The notes under the pieces: generated by a model | The model's input: only the letters and a program-made list of their open reading frames with translations | Databases searched by the model: none | What the model was told of the DNA's origin: nothing | Origin: Caryophanales bacterium | GTDB taxonomy: Bacteria; Bacillota_I; Bacilli_A; RFN20; CAG-288 | Assembly: GCA_021621525.1 (NCBI GenBank) | Contig: JAJVUU010000034.1 | Location: 1-19,317, forward strand | DNA length: 19,317 nt | Direction of reading: 5' to 3' | Program-made: the position numbers and the translations under genes | Shown here: in pieces, positions 7,868 to 14,186 of the stretch | How the letters are laid out: each line of letters begins with the position of its first letter | How positions within the stretch are numbered: position 1 is the stretch's first letter

Positions 7868-7896
7868 ATTATAAGCGAAAGAAGATGGGTTTACAA
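7868..7896 (-). promoter_or_regulatory. Promoter of the LOTUS–DUF3825/Sel1 operon
   Basis: On the minus strand, TTGTAA (7896-7891) and a perfect TATAAT (7873-7868) are 17 bases apart. Initiation near 7861 gives a leader of about 31 bases to the ATG at 7830. The promoter sits just downstream of the end of the HypB operon, making the LOTUS operon an independent unit. Confidence 0.8.
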
Positions 7897-7923
7897 GAAA
7901 GGTGGGATATGGATATCAAACAC

Positions 7924-7940
7924 AAAAAAGATACCATCTT
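7924..7940 (-). terminator. Weak terminator after the HypB operon
   Basis: A five-pair stem, AAGAT and ATCTT with a GGT loop, is followed by a short T-run on the minus strand and begins at the stop codon of the 7940-8347 gene. The stem is short and AT-rich, so read-through is likely. Confidence 0.3.
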
Positions 7941-8347
7941 CATTCCAGATAGGATTCCAATACCCGGTCAAACTCGATTTCCGGATGGATGGCATCCAAA
8001 TCCCATCCATAAGGCTTGAATTCACCGGAAAAGATGTCCTCATAGACCTTCCCGGCATTGCCTTCAAAGACAATCTCAGGGTCTTCCTTTGAAGAATGAT
8101 AGAGGAAGACTGGCATGATCTTCAGATAGGGAATGGAGGAAAACTCCTTCTGCCTTCTTAGAAAGCCTAACGTGGAAAGAAGATCTGCTTCGTCCGTCGA
8201 GGAAGTAAAAGGAATCAAGACGAGGCCTTCTTCATCCAATAAGACATCCTTGACGACAAAGACGTTATGAGACAGCTTTTCAAGGCTCTTGATGAAAGGA
8301 AGGACATCCTTGGAATCACTCTTTCCATATCCAAGCTGGAGGTTCAT
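7940..8347 (-). CDS. Short protein with partial HAM1/RdgB pyrophosphatase resemblance
   Basis: The product has 135 residues. The frame is open further upstream, but that part lies inside the HypB gene. I chose the ATG at 8347, which has AGGAGG seven bases before it and sits one base after the HypB stop. I do not firmly recognise the family. The second half, 'VFLYHSSKEDPEIVFEGNAG' then KVYEDIFSGEFKPYGWDLDAIHPE, follows the order of HAM1/RdgB-type non-canonical NTP pyrophosphatases (a strand with LxH, DP, feG…G.i, then G..G(F/W)..D.(I)..PE). However, those enzymes have about 195 residues, and the usual N-terminal TGNxxK is absent (LGYGKSDSK here). It could be a degenerate or repurposed member. 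It is the last gene of a three-gene operon. Confidence 0.7.
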   Translation of the reverse strand: MNLQLGYGKSDSKDVLPFIKSLEKLSHNVFVVKDVLLDEEGLVLIPFTSSTDEADLLSTLGFLRRQKEFSSIPYLKIMPVFLYHSSKEDPEIVFEGNAGKVYEDIFSGEFKPYGWDLDAIHPEIEFDRVLESYLE

Positions 8348-8348
8348 A

Positions 8349-9023
8349 TCAGGCCTCCTTGTTCTTTTTGACTTCAGCAAGAAGATACTCTGAGAGGGCA
8401 GAGACGCCCTCATCCTTCTTGGCACTGACAGGGAAGAAGACAGCCTTGTCGTTGAGATTGAGGATTTCCTTTTCGACCTTCTGCAAGTCAAAGTCAAAGA
8501 GAGGCAAGGCATCCATCTTGGTGAAGACAAAGCATCCACCTTTCCTGAACATCAGAGGATATTTCAAAGGCTTGTCATCTCCTTCCGGAACGGAAAGAAG
8601 GACAAGGCGGAGATTGGCCCCGGTCTCGAATTCAGCTGGACAGACAAGGTTGCCGATATTCTCAAGGAAGACGAGGTCAAGGTCATCTTCGCCAAGGAAG
8701 TCCAAGGCTTCGTCGACCATCTTGGCATCGAGATGGCATTCTCCGGAAGTGTGGAGCTGAATCGTCCTGACACCGGTCTTTTCTTCGATGGTCTTGGCAT
8801 CGACAAGGGCATCCATGTCTGCTTCGATGACACCGATTCTCAAATCCTTCTTCAGTTTCTCGATCAAAGAAAGAAGGAGGGTCGTCTTTCCACTGCCTGG
8901 GGAAGACATCACATTGACAAGATAGATTCCCTTCTTCTTCAGCTTCTGTCTGACTGCGTCAGCACGAAGGTCGTTGTTGGCAAGGACCGACTGCTTGACT
9001 TTAATGACTCTCGTTGTTTCCAT
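8349..9023 (-). CDS. hypB: HypB-type nickel-delivery GTPase (orphan)
   Basis: The product has 224 residues, a SIMIBI-class G3E GTPase. Walker A is SPGSGKTT (41-48), the base-recognition motif is TKMD (168-171), and the family signatures ENIGNLVCPAEF (121-132) and 'SVPEGDDKPLKYPLMF' are present. The metal-site residues of the HypB G domain are kept: C96 and H97 in GECHLD, and C128 in LVCP. The N-terminal high-affinity CxxCGC nickel motif of some HypB proteins is missing. HypB normally loads nickel into [NiFe]-hydrogenase, sometimes urease, together with HypA. Neither HypA nor any nickel enzyme is seen here, so the client is unknown. Ribosome binding site AAAGGAG precedes ATG 9023. It is the middle gene of a tight operon (gaps of 13 and 1 bases). 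Confidence 0.9.
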   Translation of the reverse strand: METTRVIKVKQSVLANNDLRADAVRQKLKKKGIYLVNVMSSPGSGKTTLLLSLIEKLKKDLRIGVIEADMDALVDAKTIEEKTGVRTIQLHTSGECHLDAKMVDEALDFLGEDDLDLVFLENIGNLVCPAEFETGANLRLVLLSVPEGDDKPLKYPLMFRKGGCFVFTKMDALPLFDFDLQKVEKEILNLNDKAVFFPVSAKKDEGVSALSEYLLAEVKKNKEA

Positions 9024-9036
9024 AAGCTTATCTCCT

Positions 9037-9390
9037 TTAAATGTTCATCAACCAATTTTCTACGTATTCCATGGATTTTTCGCCTAGTGGCAACTTGGAA
9101 ATGATTTTTGGATGTTCCTCATAAAGCGGTAGCAAGACAGCATTCATCGCAATGTCATTCCTGGCTTCCTCCTCATCCGTGAGGAGTCCTTCGATGAATA
9201 GACAGCAATGATGGACCTCCTTTTCGTCTTTCTTCTCATAGACGGATAGAAGATAGGGAAGGAAGATTTCCTCATAGAAGACAGAGCTTGGCGTATCCAA
9301 GTCAAAGACACCATCCTTGACAAAGGCATAATGCTCCTTCAGATACGGAAATTCATCTAACAGGAAATGATTCAGTGGGTCATGTTTCAT
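9037..9390 (-). CDS. Small acidic protein, unknown (possibly DUF7674-like)
   Basis: The product has 117 residues, mostly helical and acidic, with no signal peptide or membrane segment. It begins with 'MKHDPLNHFLLDEFPYLKEH' and contains CCLFIEGLLTDEEEARNDIAM, then 'LPLYEEHPKIISKLPLGEKS'. The FIE…D…V/A…LLPLYE pattern vaguely resembles DUF7674-type immunity-like proteins, but that is from memory and weak. No ribosome binding site precedes the ATG; instead a TATAAT box lies exactly where transcription would begin at the A of the ATG, which suggests leaderless translation. It lies 13 bases before hypB and should be co-transcribed with it. Confidence 0.75.
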   Translation of the reverse strand: MKHDPLNHFLLDEFPYLKEHYAFVKDGVFDLDTPSSVFYEEIFLPYLLSVYEKKDEKEVHHCCLFIEGLLTDEEEARNDIAMNAVLLPLYEEHPKIISKLPLGEKSMEYVENWLMNI

Positions 9391-9396
9391 GATTTC

Positions 9397-9425
9397 ATTA
9401 TAAACGATGGAGATTCCATTGTGGA
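9397..9425 (-). promoter_or_regulatory. Promoter of the HypB operon, predicted leaderless
   Basis: A perfect TATAAT (9402-9397, minus) is 17 bases from TCCACA (9425-9420), which matches TTGACA at four of six positions. With standard spacing, +1 falls on 9390, the first base of the ATG. The 17-base spacer contains an inverted repeat, ATGGA-ATC-TCCAT. Confidence 0.5.
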
Positions 9426-9435
9426 TAGAATCCTT

Positions 9436-11412
9436 TTACAAAGCCATATCGTCTTTCGTTGCAAAGGCACCTTCCTTCTTAGTCTTTTCCAGATAGCCGA
9501 CGAACTCATCTATCGGAACCGGCTTGGAGAAGAAGAATCCCTGGAGATACCGACAACCCATATCCTGAAGCAGCTTGATCTGCCTTTCGTTTTCAACGCC
9601 TTCGCAAAGAGGGACAAGCCCAAGCTTGAGTATCATATCCATGTTGTTCTTCAGAAGGATTTCACCCACCTTGCTCTTCTCGCTTCCCCAAAGGAGGGAT
9701 TTGTCGATCTTGATGATCTGGAAATTCACCGGACCATTGATGGCCTCGAGATTGGAATACCCTGTTCCGAAATCATCCATGAGGAAGGCAAAGCCGAGCG
9801 CCTGAAGCTTTCTTATCTCATCCATCGTCTTCGGATTCTTGTCGGCAAAGGTGGATTCGGTGATTTCGATGGCGATGTCATTGCTCGTGACCTGGTGTTC
9901 CTTCATAAAGGAAGCAAAACGCTCCGACAAATCAGTCTGCAGAAACTGCCTTCTTGATAGATTCACGCTGACATACTTCAAGCCATAGGAGCGAAGATGA
10001 TACTTTTCGATGTCATTGCAGACCTGAAGGAAGACAAGCTGACCTATCTGGATGATGTCACCGGTCTCTTCGGCAACAGGGATGAATTCATCCGGTGTGA
10101 TGTTTCCAAGTTCCTCGTCCTTCAGCCTGAGCAAGGCTTCAGCCGTCTGTATGCAATGGTTCTTGAGGTCATAGATCGGCTGATAATATACTTCAAAGGA
10201 ATGTTCACGGATTCCTCGCTGGATGGCCTTTGCGACATGATAGGAGCGTAAGACGGTCTTGATGACATCGTCTTCCATCAGAGAGACCTTGTCAAAAGGA
10301 TTGATGATATGATAGTCGATGATCTTATGGATGTCTTCAAGGGATGAGATACATCTCGGGACATGCAGATAGATAGCCTCGACCTTGAGGGGCATTTCCG
10401 TATTTTCATAGATGCGGTCCGACGAGAAGAGCCTGCTCACATCTTCAAGAAGCTTCCTGTTGTCCTTTTTGGATGAATCATAGGAGTTGATGATGAAGAC
10501 ACCTCTCCGGTAATGGAAGAAGCGGCACTTCGGATAGGAAAGATTCACAAGGCCTTCAGACAGGTCCTTCTCCAGCCCGTCCAATGTGGTGTCAGAGAAG
10601 AGCTTTCTGAGGTTGTCGAAATTGGATATTTTGAGAATGATGATCCTGAGACGGACTTTCGAAGCCAAGGAGGACTTCATCACATCATCGAAGGCATCTC
10701 GATTCTCCAGCATAGTGACGGGGTCGATCTCCGGATTGATGTCTTCTCCGAAGATGAGCAGCATCGCCGAAAGGAGGGAGAGAAAGAAGGTATCTGCATC
10801 CAGATGATGGAAGATAGTCTTCTCCATGATATTGAGAGCCGTATTCAATATGACCATGATGAACAAGGTCAGGCATTCCCCTCTTTTGAGAGCCTTGTGA
10901 TAGATGGTTGCATAGACAAGTGCCATCACGCCATAGAAAGTTCCGTTGAAGATGGAAACAATCATGCCGAATCCATAGGTGATGGTATGGTCTTCTCCCA
11001 TGGATAAGACGACATGGGTCCACGGATTGCTTAGGATGAGTATGTCGTTGACAAGGATGGGAAGAAGCCAAAAAGCCCAGAAGAACCAGAAGCTCTTCTT
11101 TCTCTTTTTGAACCACTGCCCGGTGACAAACCAGATGTAGAGATTCATCAGAAGAGGAATGGAGCTGTGTCCCAGAGAATATAGGCTCAAAAGGAATGAT
11201 AAAGCCATCTCATCCTTGATAAAATCCGGATTTATGAAAAAATAACTGCGGAAGCAGCCTACGACAGAGGTCAGAAAGACAAGAAGCAACAGGAAAAAAA
11301 GGATGATTTTCCTTCCGTTGTCAAGACTTTTGCGGTAGACAGAGATGAGGAGGAGAGAAAAAGACAAAGTGGCAGCACAGATGAAGAAGATTATGCTGGC
11401 AAATGCTTCCAT
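9436..11412 (-). CDS. Seven-helix membrane c-di-GMP phosphodiesterase (degenerate GGDEF + EAL)
   Basis: The product has 658 residues. Seven hydrophobic segments (about 5-26, 35-57, 70-97, 107-128, 147-170, 180-197, 205-222) form a membrane sensor region. A GGDEF-like domain follows (about 230-385; DPVTMLENRDAF resembles DpLTGLxNRxxF), but the signature loop is YRRGVFIIN, so cyclase activity is unlikely. The EAL domain (about 395-645) looks intact: E425-A-L, N484, E516, D546-D547 in DDFGTGYS, K568, E604 and Q624. The expected reaction is c-di-GMP to pGpG at the inner face of the membrane. Ribosome binding site AAAGGAG precedes the ATG. Two inverted repeats (11441-11499) lie upstream. It may be transcribed on into 9390, 45 bases downstream. 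Confidence 0.9.
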   Translation of the reverse strand: MEAFASIIFFICAATLSFSLLLISVYRKSLDNGRKIILFFLLLLVFLTSVVGCFRSYFFINPDFIKDEMALSFLLSLYSLGHSSIPLLMNLYIWFVTGQWFKKRKKSFWFFWAFWLLPILVNDILILSNPWTHVVLSMGEDHTITYGFGMIVSIFNGTFYGVMALVYATIYHKALKRGECLTLFIMVILNTALNIMEKTIFHHLDADTFFLSLLSAMLLIFGEDINPEIDPVTMLENRDAFDDVMKSSLASKVRLRIIILKISNFDNLRKLFSDTTLDGLEKDLSEGLVNLSYPKCRFFHYRRGVFIINSYDSSKKDNRKLLEDVSRLFSSDRIYENTEMPLKVEAIYLHVPRCISSLEDIHKIIDYHIINPFDKVSLMEDDVIKTVLRSYHVAKAIQRGIREHSFEVYYQPIYDLKNHCIQTAEALLRLKDEELGNITPDEFIPVAEETGDIIQIGQLVFLQVCNDIEKYHLRSYGLKYVSVNLSRRQFLQTDLSERFASFMKEHQVTSNDIAIEITESTFADKNPKTMDEIRKLQALGFAFLMDDFGTGYSNLEAINGPVNFQIIKIDKSLLWGSEKSKVGEILLKNNMDMILKLGLVPLCEGVENERQIKLLQDMGCRYLQGFFFSKPVPIDEFVGYLEKTKKEGAFATKDDMAL

Positions 11413-11440
11413 GGTTTTCTCCTTTATGACTCTATTGTCC

Positions 11441-11465
11441 CACTTTTCACGTCCTTTGAAAAGTG
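11441..11465. repeat. Inverted repeat upstream of the EAL gene (proximal)
   Basis: CACTTTTC (11441-11448) and GAAAAGTG (11458-11465) are perfect complements around a 9-base centre, 29 bases before the ATG of the EAL gene. No T-run follows in the direction of that gene, so an operator or leader-RNA hairpin is more likely than a terminator. Confidence 0.5.
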
Positions 11466-11480
11466 AAAATAGAAAGAAAA

Positions 11481-11499
11481 CATGACAATTTCAGTCATG
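11481..11499. repeat. Inverted repeat upstream of the EAL gene (distal)
   Basis: CATGAC (11481-11486) and GTCATG (11494-11499) flank a 7-base centre, a typical size for a dimeric repressor site. I could not find a convincing -35/-10 pair for the EAL gene; the best weak option, CTGAAA with TATTTT 17 bases on, runs through this region on the minus strand. Confidence 0.4.
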
Positions 11500-11539
11500 G
11501 TTAAATCAAAACCGCAAACCATACTTATATTTATGTGAC

Positions 11540-11569
11540 AAAACTCCACCCAGGCGAACCCGAGTGGAG
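11540..11569 (-). terminator. Intrinsic terminator with UUCG loop, small gene
   Basis: On the minus strand, CTCCACTCGGG and CCTGGGTGGAG pair over 11 positions around TTCG and are followed by TTTT. This terminates the transcript of the 11678-11872 gene about 110 bases after its stop. The design (11-pair stem, TTCG loop) is the same as at 4505-4533. Confidence 0.8.
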
Positions 11570-11677
11570 AGAGCAAAAGGAATTTTTATGTTGGAATTTA
11601 TTAGCGATTCAAAGACAGGAATATCTTACCCTTACACGGGCCTGCTTTTCAAGGGGGTATGGCAATTTTTGTCAGGT

Positions 11678-11872
11678 TTATTTCTTCTCGCCCTTCCTAA
11701 CGACAGACATGATGCAATAGAAAGGGTATCTGTCATGGATGGCTTCCCTGACGGTATCCTCTGCTTCCTGGCTGTCAAAGGCCTTGACTGTCATCTGTTC
11801 TACCTTGTCCGGGCTGAAGGCGTCCTTGCTATGACCATAGGTCACGATATATTTATGTGGAAAAAAGCTCAT
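11678..11872 (-). CDS. Small protein of unknown function, monocistronic
   Basis: The product has 64 residues. I chose ATG 11872 because AGAGGTG lies at the right distance before it; an in-frame GTG nine bases upstream overlaps that site. The sequence has strand/helix character (HKYIVTYGHSKDAFS; VKAFDSQEAEDTVREAI; FYCIMSVVRKG), suggesting a small ferredoxin-like alpha/beta fold, and no membrane or export signal. I do not recognise the family. The case for a real gene is the context: a near-perfect promoter (11896-11924) about 17 bases before the leader and a strong terminator (11540-11569) frame it as one transcript of about 350 bases. It diverges from the ACT–UPF0210 operon. The frame is also open on the other strand over part of the region, but that frame lacks such signals. 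Confidence 0.7.
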   Translation of the reverse strand: MSFFPHKYIVTYGHSKDAFSPDKVEQMTVKAFDSQEAEDTVREAIHDRYPFYCIMSVVRKGEKK

Positions 11873-11895
11873 TCGTTTCACCTCTTACAAGGAAA

Positions 11896-11924
11896 ATTAT
11901 AATTTCTTGTTCCTCCGCTGACAA
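11896..11924 (-). promoter_or_regulatory. Promoter of the small monocistronic gene
   Basis: On the minus strand, TTGTCA (11924-11919) and TATAAT (11901-11896) are 17 bases apart, with 11 of 12 positions at consensus. Initiation near 11889 leaves a leader of about 17 bases that contains AGAGGTG. Confidence 0.8.
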
Positions 11925-12011
11925 GAACAGATGCTTTATGTCCTATCCTTTGAATGACCTTTCATTTCCTGTTTTCAGACAATCAGAAAGACCACTCAAA
12001 GGCCAGAAAGA

Positions 12012-12040
12012 TTGATTGCCTCCTTTTGGCAAACTATAAT
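12012..12040 (+). promoter_or_regulatory. Promoter of the ACT–UPF0210 operon
   Basis: TTGATT (12012-12017) and TATAAT (12035-12040) are 17 bases apart. Initiation near 12047 gives a 16-base leader with GAAGGGGA before ATG 12063. This rules out the in-frame TTG at 12012 as start, since it would be the -35 box. Confidence 0.8.
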
Positions 12041-12062
12041 ATTTCGGAAAGAAGGGGAAACC

Positions 12063-12335
12063 ATGGAAAAAACAATCATCACCGCCGTCGGGAAAGACAA
12101 GGTCGGCATCATCGCAAGACTCTGTACCTTCCTAGCCGAGAACAACGTCAACATCCTCGACATCTCCCAGACCATCACCCAGGATTATTTCCACATGATG
12201 ATGATCACGGATTTTTCAAAGGCGAAGCCAGACTTCTTCAACATGAAGAAGAAGCTGGAAGAGCTCGGCGAAGAAATCGGGATCAAGATTCAAATGCAGA
12301 AAGAAGAGATCTTCGACTGCATGCACCGTATTTAA
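12063..12335 (+). CDS. ACT-domain protein, UPF0237 family
   Basis: The product is a 90-residue single ACT domain (ACT_6 type). It begins 'MEKTIITAVGKDKVGIIARL' and continues CTFLAENNVNILDISQTI, with the conserved GKDKVGI(I) turn where small ligands, usually amino acids, bind at ACT dimer interfaces. The C-terminal half has 'KKKLEELGEEIGIKIQMQKE', the usual helix and strand. It ends three bases before the UPF0210 gene; this two-gene order is widely conserved in Firmicutes, which suggests the ACT protein senses a ligand for, or forms a complex with, the partner. The ligand is not known. Promoter and ribosome binding site fix the start at 12063. Confidence 0.9.
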   Translation: MEKTIITAVGKDKVGIIARLCTFLAENNVNILDISQTITQDYFHMMMITDFSKAKPDFFNMKKKLEELGEEIGIKIQMQKEEIFDCMHRI

Positions 12336-12338
12336 ACC

Positions 12339-13703
12339 ATGATCAACTATAGCGAAGTAAATGAAACCAACAGGATGATCCAGGAAGAGAAGTTCGATGT
12401 GAGAACCATCACCATGGGCATCTCTCTTCTGGATTGCATCGACAGCGACGTAAACAAGGTCTGCAAGAACATCTATGACAAGATTTATGAAAAGGCCAAG
12501 GACCTGGTGAAGACCGGCGAAGAGATATCCGCCGAATTTGGTATCCCGATCGTCCACAAGCGCATCAGCATCACTCCGATATCCCTTGTCGGTGCATCCT
12601 GCTGCAAGACGAAGGAAGATTATCTTCTTCTTGCCAAGACCCTGGACAAGGTCAGCAAGGACGTCGGCGTCAACTTCATCGGAGGCTTCTCTGCCATCGT
12701 CAACAAGATGATGACGCCAAAAGAAAAGCTGTTGATAGAAAGCATCCCCCTTGCCTTGAGCCAGACCGAGAGAGTCTGTGCAAGCATCAACGTAGCCAGC
12801 AGCAAAACCGGCATCAACATGGATGCCGTTAGGCTGTCCGGAAAGATCATCAAGGAATTGTCCTATCTGACAAAGGAAGAAAACTCTATAGGCTGTGCAA
12901 AACTCGTCGTCTTCTGCAACGCCCCTGACGACAATCCTTTCATGGCCGGAGCCTTCCATGGCATCAGTGAGGGCGATTGTGTGCTCAATGTCGGAATCAG
13001 CGGACCTGGTGTCGTCAAGGAGGCATTGAGGAAGGTCCATGGCAAGGACTTTGCTTCCCTCTGCGAAGAAGTAAAGAAGGTCGCCTTCAAGATCACCCGT
13101 GCCGGCCAGCTGGTAGCAAACGAAGCAAGCAAGAGACTTGGCGTACCCTTTGGCATCATCGACTTGTCCTTGGCTCCCACGCCAGCCGTCGGCGATTCCA
13201 TCGGTGAAATCCTGGAAGAGATGGGTCTTGAGATGCCCGGTGCTCCTGGTACCACCTGTGCCTTGGCTCTTCTCAACGACCAAGTCAAGAAAGGTGGCAT
13301 CATGGCAAGCACCAGCGTAGGCGGACTTTCCGGTGCCTTCATCCCTGTCAGCGAAGATCATGAGATGATTGAAGCCGTCAAATGCCATGCCATATCTTTG
13401 GAAAAGCTGGAAGCCATGACATGCGTCTGCTCCGTCGGCCTTGACATGATTGCCATTCCAGGAGATGTCAGCGAAGAGACGATCTCCGGCATCATTGCCG
13501 ATGAGATGGCTCTTGGCATGGTCAACAGCAAGACGACGGCCACAAGGCTCATCCCGGCCTATGGAAAGAAGGAGGGAGAGATGGTCGTCTTCGGAGGGCT
13601 TCTTGGAGAAGCTCCCGTCATCCATGTCAATCCCTATTCCTGCAAGGAATTCGTCAACCGCAAAGGAAGGATTCCTGCTCCCATCCATTCCTTCAAGAAC
13701 TGA
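12339..13703 (+). CDS. UPF0210 (DUF711, PFL-like) family protein
   Basis: The product has 454 residues, the usual length. Strong family motifs include 'NPFMAGAFHGISEGDCVLNV' with ISGPGVV, then LSLAPTPAVGDSIGEILEEM, 'GAPGTTCALALLNDQVKKGG', VGGLSGAFIPVSED and CSVGLDMIAIPGD. The family has a fold related to pyruvate formate-lyase but lacks the glycyl-radical loop (no RVxGY near the C-terminus), so it is not a radical enzyme of that type. Its reaction is not established. It is cytosolic and the second gene of the operon with the ACT protein, three bases apart. A probably bidirectional terminator follows at 13708-13743. The coding strand is more GC-rich than the LRR region, as expected for a conserved, well-expressed gene. 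Confidence 0.95.
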   Translation: MINYSEVNETNRMIQEEKFDVRTITMGISLLDCIDSDVNKVCKNIYDKIYEKAKDLVKTGEEISAEFGIPIVHKRISITPISLVGASCCKTKEDYLLLAKTLDKVSKDVGVNFIGGFSAIVNKMMTPKEKLLIESIPLALSQTERVCASINVASSKTGINMDAVRLSGKIIKELSYLTKEENSIGCAKLVVFCNAPDDNPFMAGAFHGISEGDCVLNVGISGPGVVKEALRKVHGKDFASLCEEVKKVAFKITRAGQLVANEASKRLGVPFGIIDLSLAPTPAVGDSIGEILEEMGLEMPGAPGTTCALALLNDQVKKGGIMASTSVGGLSGAFIPVSEDHEMIEAVKCHAISLEKLEAMTCVCSVGLDMIAIPGDVSEETISGIIADEMALGMVNSKTTATRLIPAYGKKEGEMVVFGGLLGEAPVIHVNPYSCKEFVNRKGRIPAPIHSFKN

Positions 13704-13707
13704 TTTG

Positions 13708-13743
13708 AAAAGAGGATCCACCATCATGGCGAATCCTCTTTTT
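13708..13743 (+). terminator. Terminator of the ACT–UPF0210 operon, probably bidirectional
   Basis: AAAAGAGGAT (13708-13717) pairs with ATCCTCTTTT (13733-13742) around a 15-base loop and runs into a T-stretch on the plus strand. The other strand also ends in TTTT, and the minus-strand gene at 13765 stops just before it, so it can serve both convergent transcripts. Confidence 0.8.
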
Positions 13744-13764
13744 GATTCATGTCAAAACAGAAAA

Positions 13765-13974
13765 TCAGTCTTTCGGTTTGGTTCTCTTCTTTTCTTCGGC
13801 GATATCAGCCAATATCAGCTGACGGACATAATCCGTTTTGTTGGGAACGGATTCCAAATACTCAAGAATCTCGGTGTCAGCATCCTTATTGAAAGCGAGC
13901 AGGATTGACTTCTGGTGTTTCTTCTTCCATCGGTTCGAATAATACGTCTGTGTTTTCTGACTTTTTTCTTCCAT
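13765..13974 (-). CDS. Small ribbon-helix-helix-like protein
   Basis: From ATG 13974 the product has 69 residues; the frame is open to a TTG at 14040 (91 residues), and neither start has a good ribosome binding site, so the start is uncertain. The N-terminal part is very basic (KKKHQK). The core reads KSILLAFNKDADTEILEYLESV then 'NKTDYVRQLILADI': one strand, a helix, a turn with N-K-T and a second helix. This is the pattern of small Arc/MetJ-like ribbon-helix-helix proteins common in Firmicutes accessory regions, which bind DNA as dimers. No partner toxin gene is adjacent. It is convergent with the UPF0210 gene and shares the terminator at 13708-13743. Confidence 0.65.
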   Translation of the reverse strand: MEEKSQKTQTYYSNRWKKKHQKSILLAFNKDADTEILEYLESVPNKTDYVRQLILADIAEEKKRTKPKD

Positions 13975-14186
13975 CTTGGTTTTCTTCTTTTCTGCGTAGG
14001 ATTTATGAGATTGGTTTCTTTTTTGAATCCGGTATCTCAACTCACATATATAGACCTTATTTGAAAAGAAAATGCTTTTAAAAAATCATTTTTGGCATTG
14101 CTGTTTTTTATAGCAATTCAACAAACTTCTTCAAATTGTTATTTTCTAACCTCCCTGAATCCTTCCTCCATCATAGGCATCATGAT

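Noticed and set aside
8348..8539. N-terminal extension of the 7940-8347 gene into hypB
   Set aside because: The extra 64 residues are Ser/Arg-rich out-of-frame translation of hypB, and ATG 8347 has an ideal AGGAGG site.
11413..11540. c-di-GMP riboswitch before the EAL gene
   Set aside because: I could not find the conserved GEMM core or its paired helices; only simple inverted repeats are seen.
11564..11902. Open frame of 112 codons on the plus strand across the small gene
   Set aside because: It lacks a promoter and good ribosome binding site, while the minus strand has both plus a terminator.
12216..13727. Open frame of 503 codons on the minus strand opposite the UPF0210 gene
   Set aside because: It lies fully opposite a gene with unmistakable family motifs, promoter and terminator, and its translation has a His/Asp-rich, unprotein-like composition typical of an antisense shadow.
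14090..14120. Short inverted repeat ATTGCT/AGCAAT near 14099-14120
   Set aside because: A six-pair AT-rich stem with a 9-base loop and no T-run in a useful place is likely chance.
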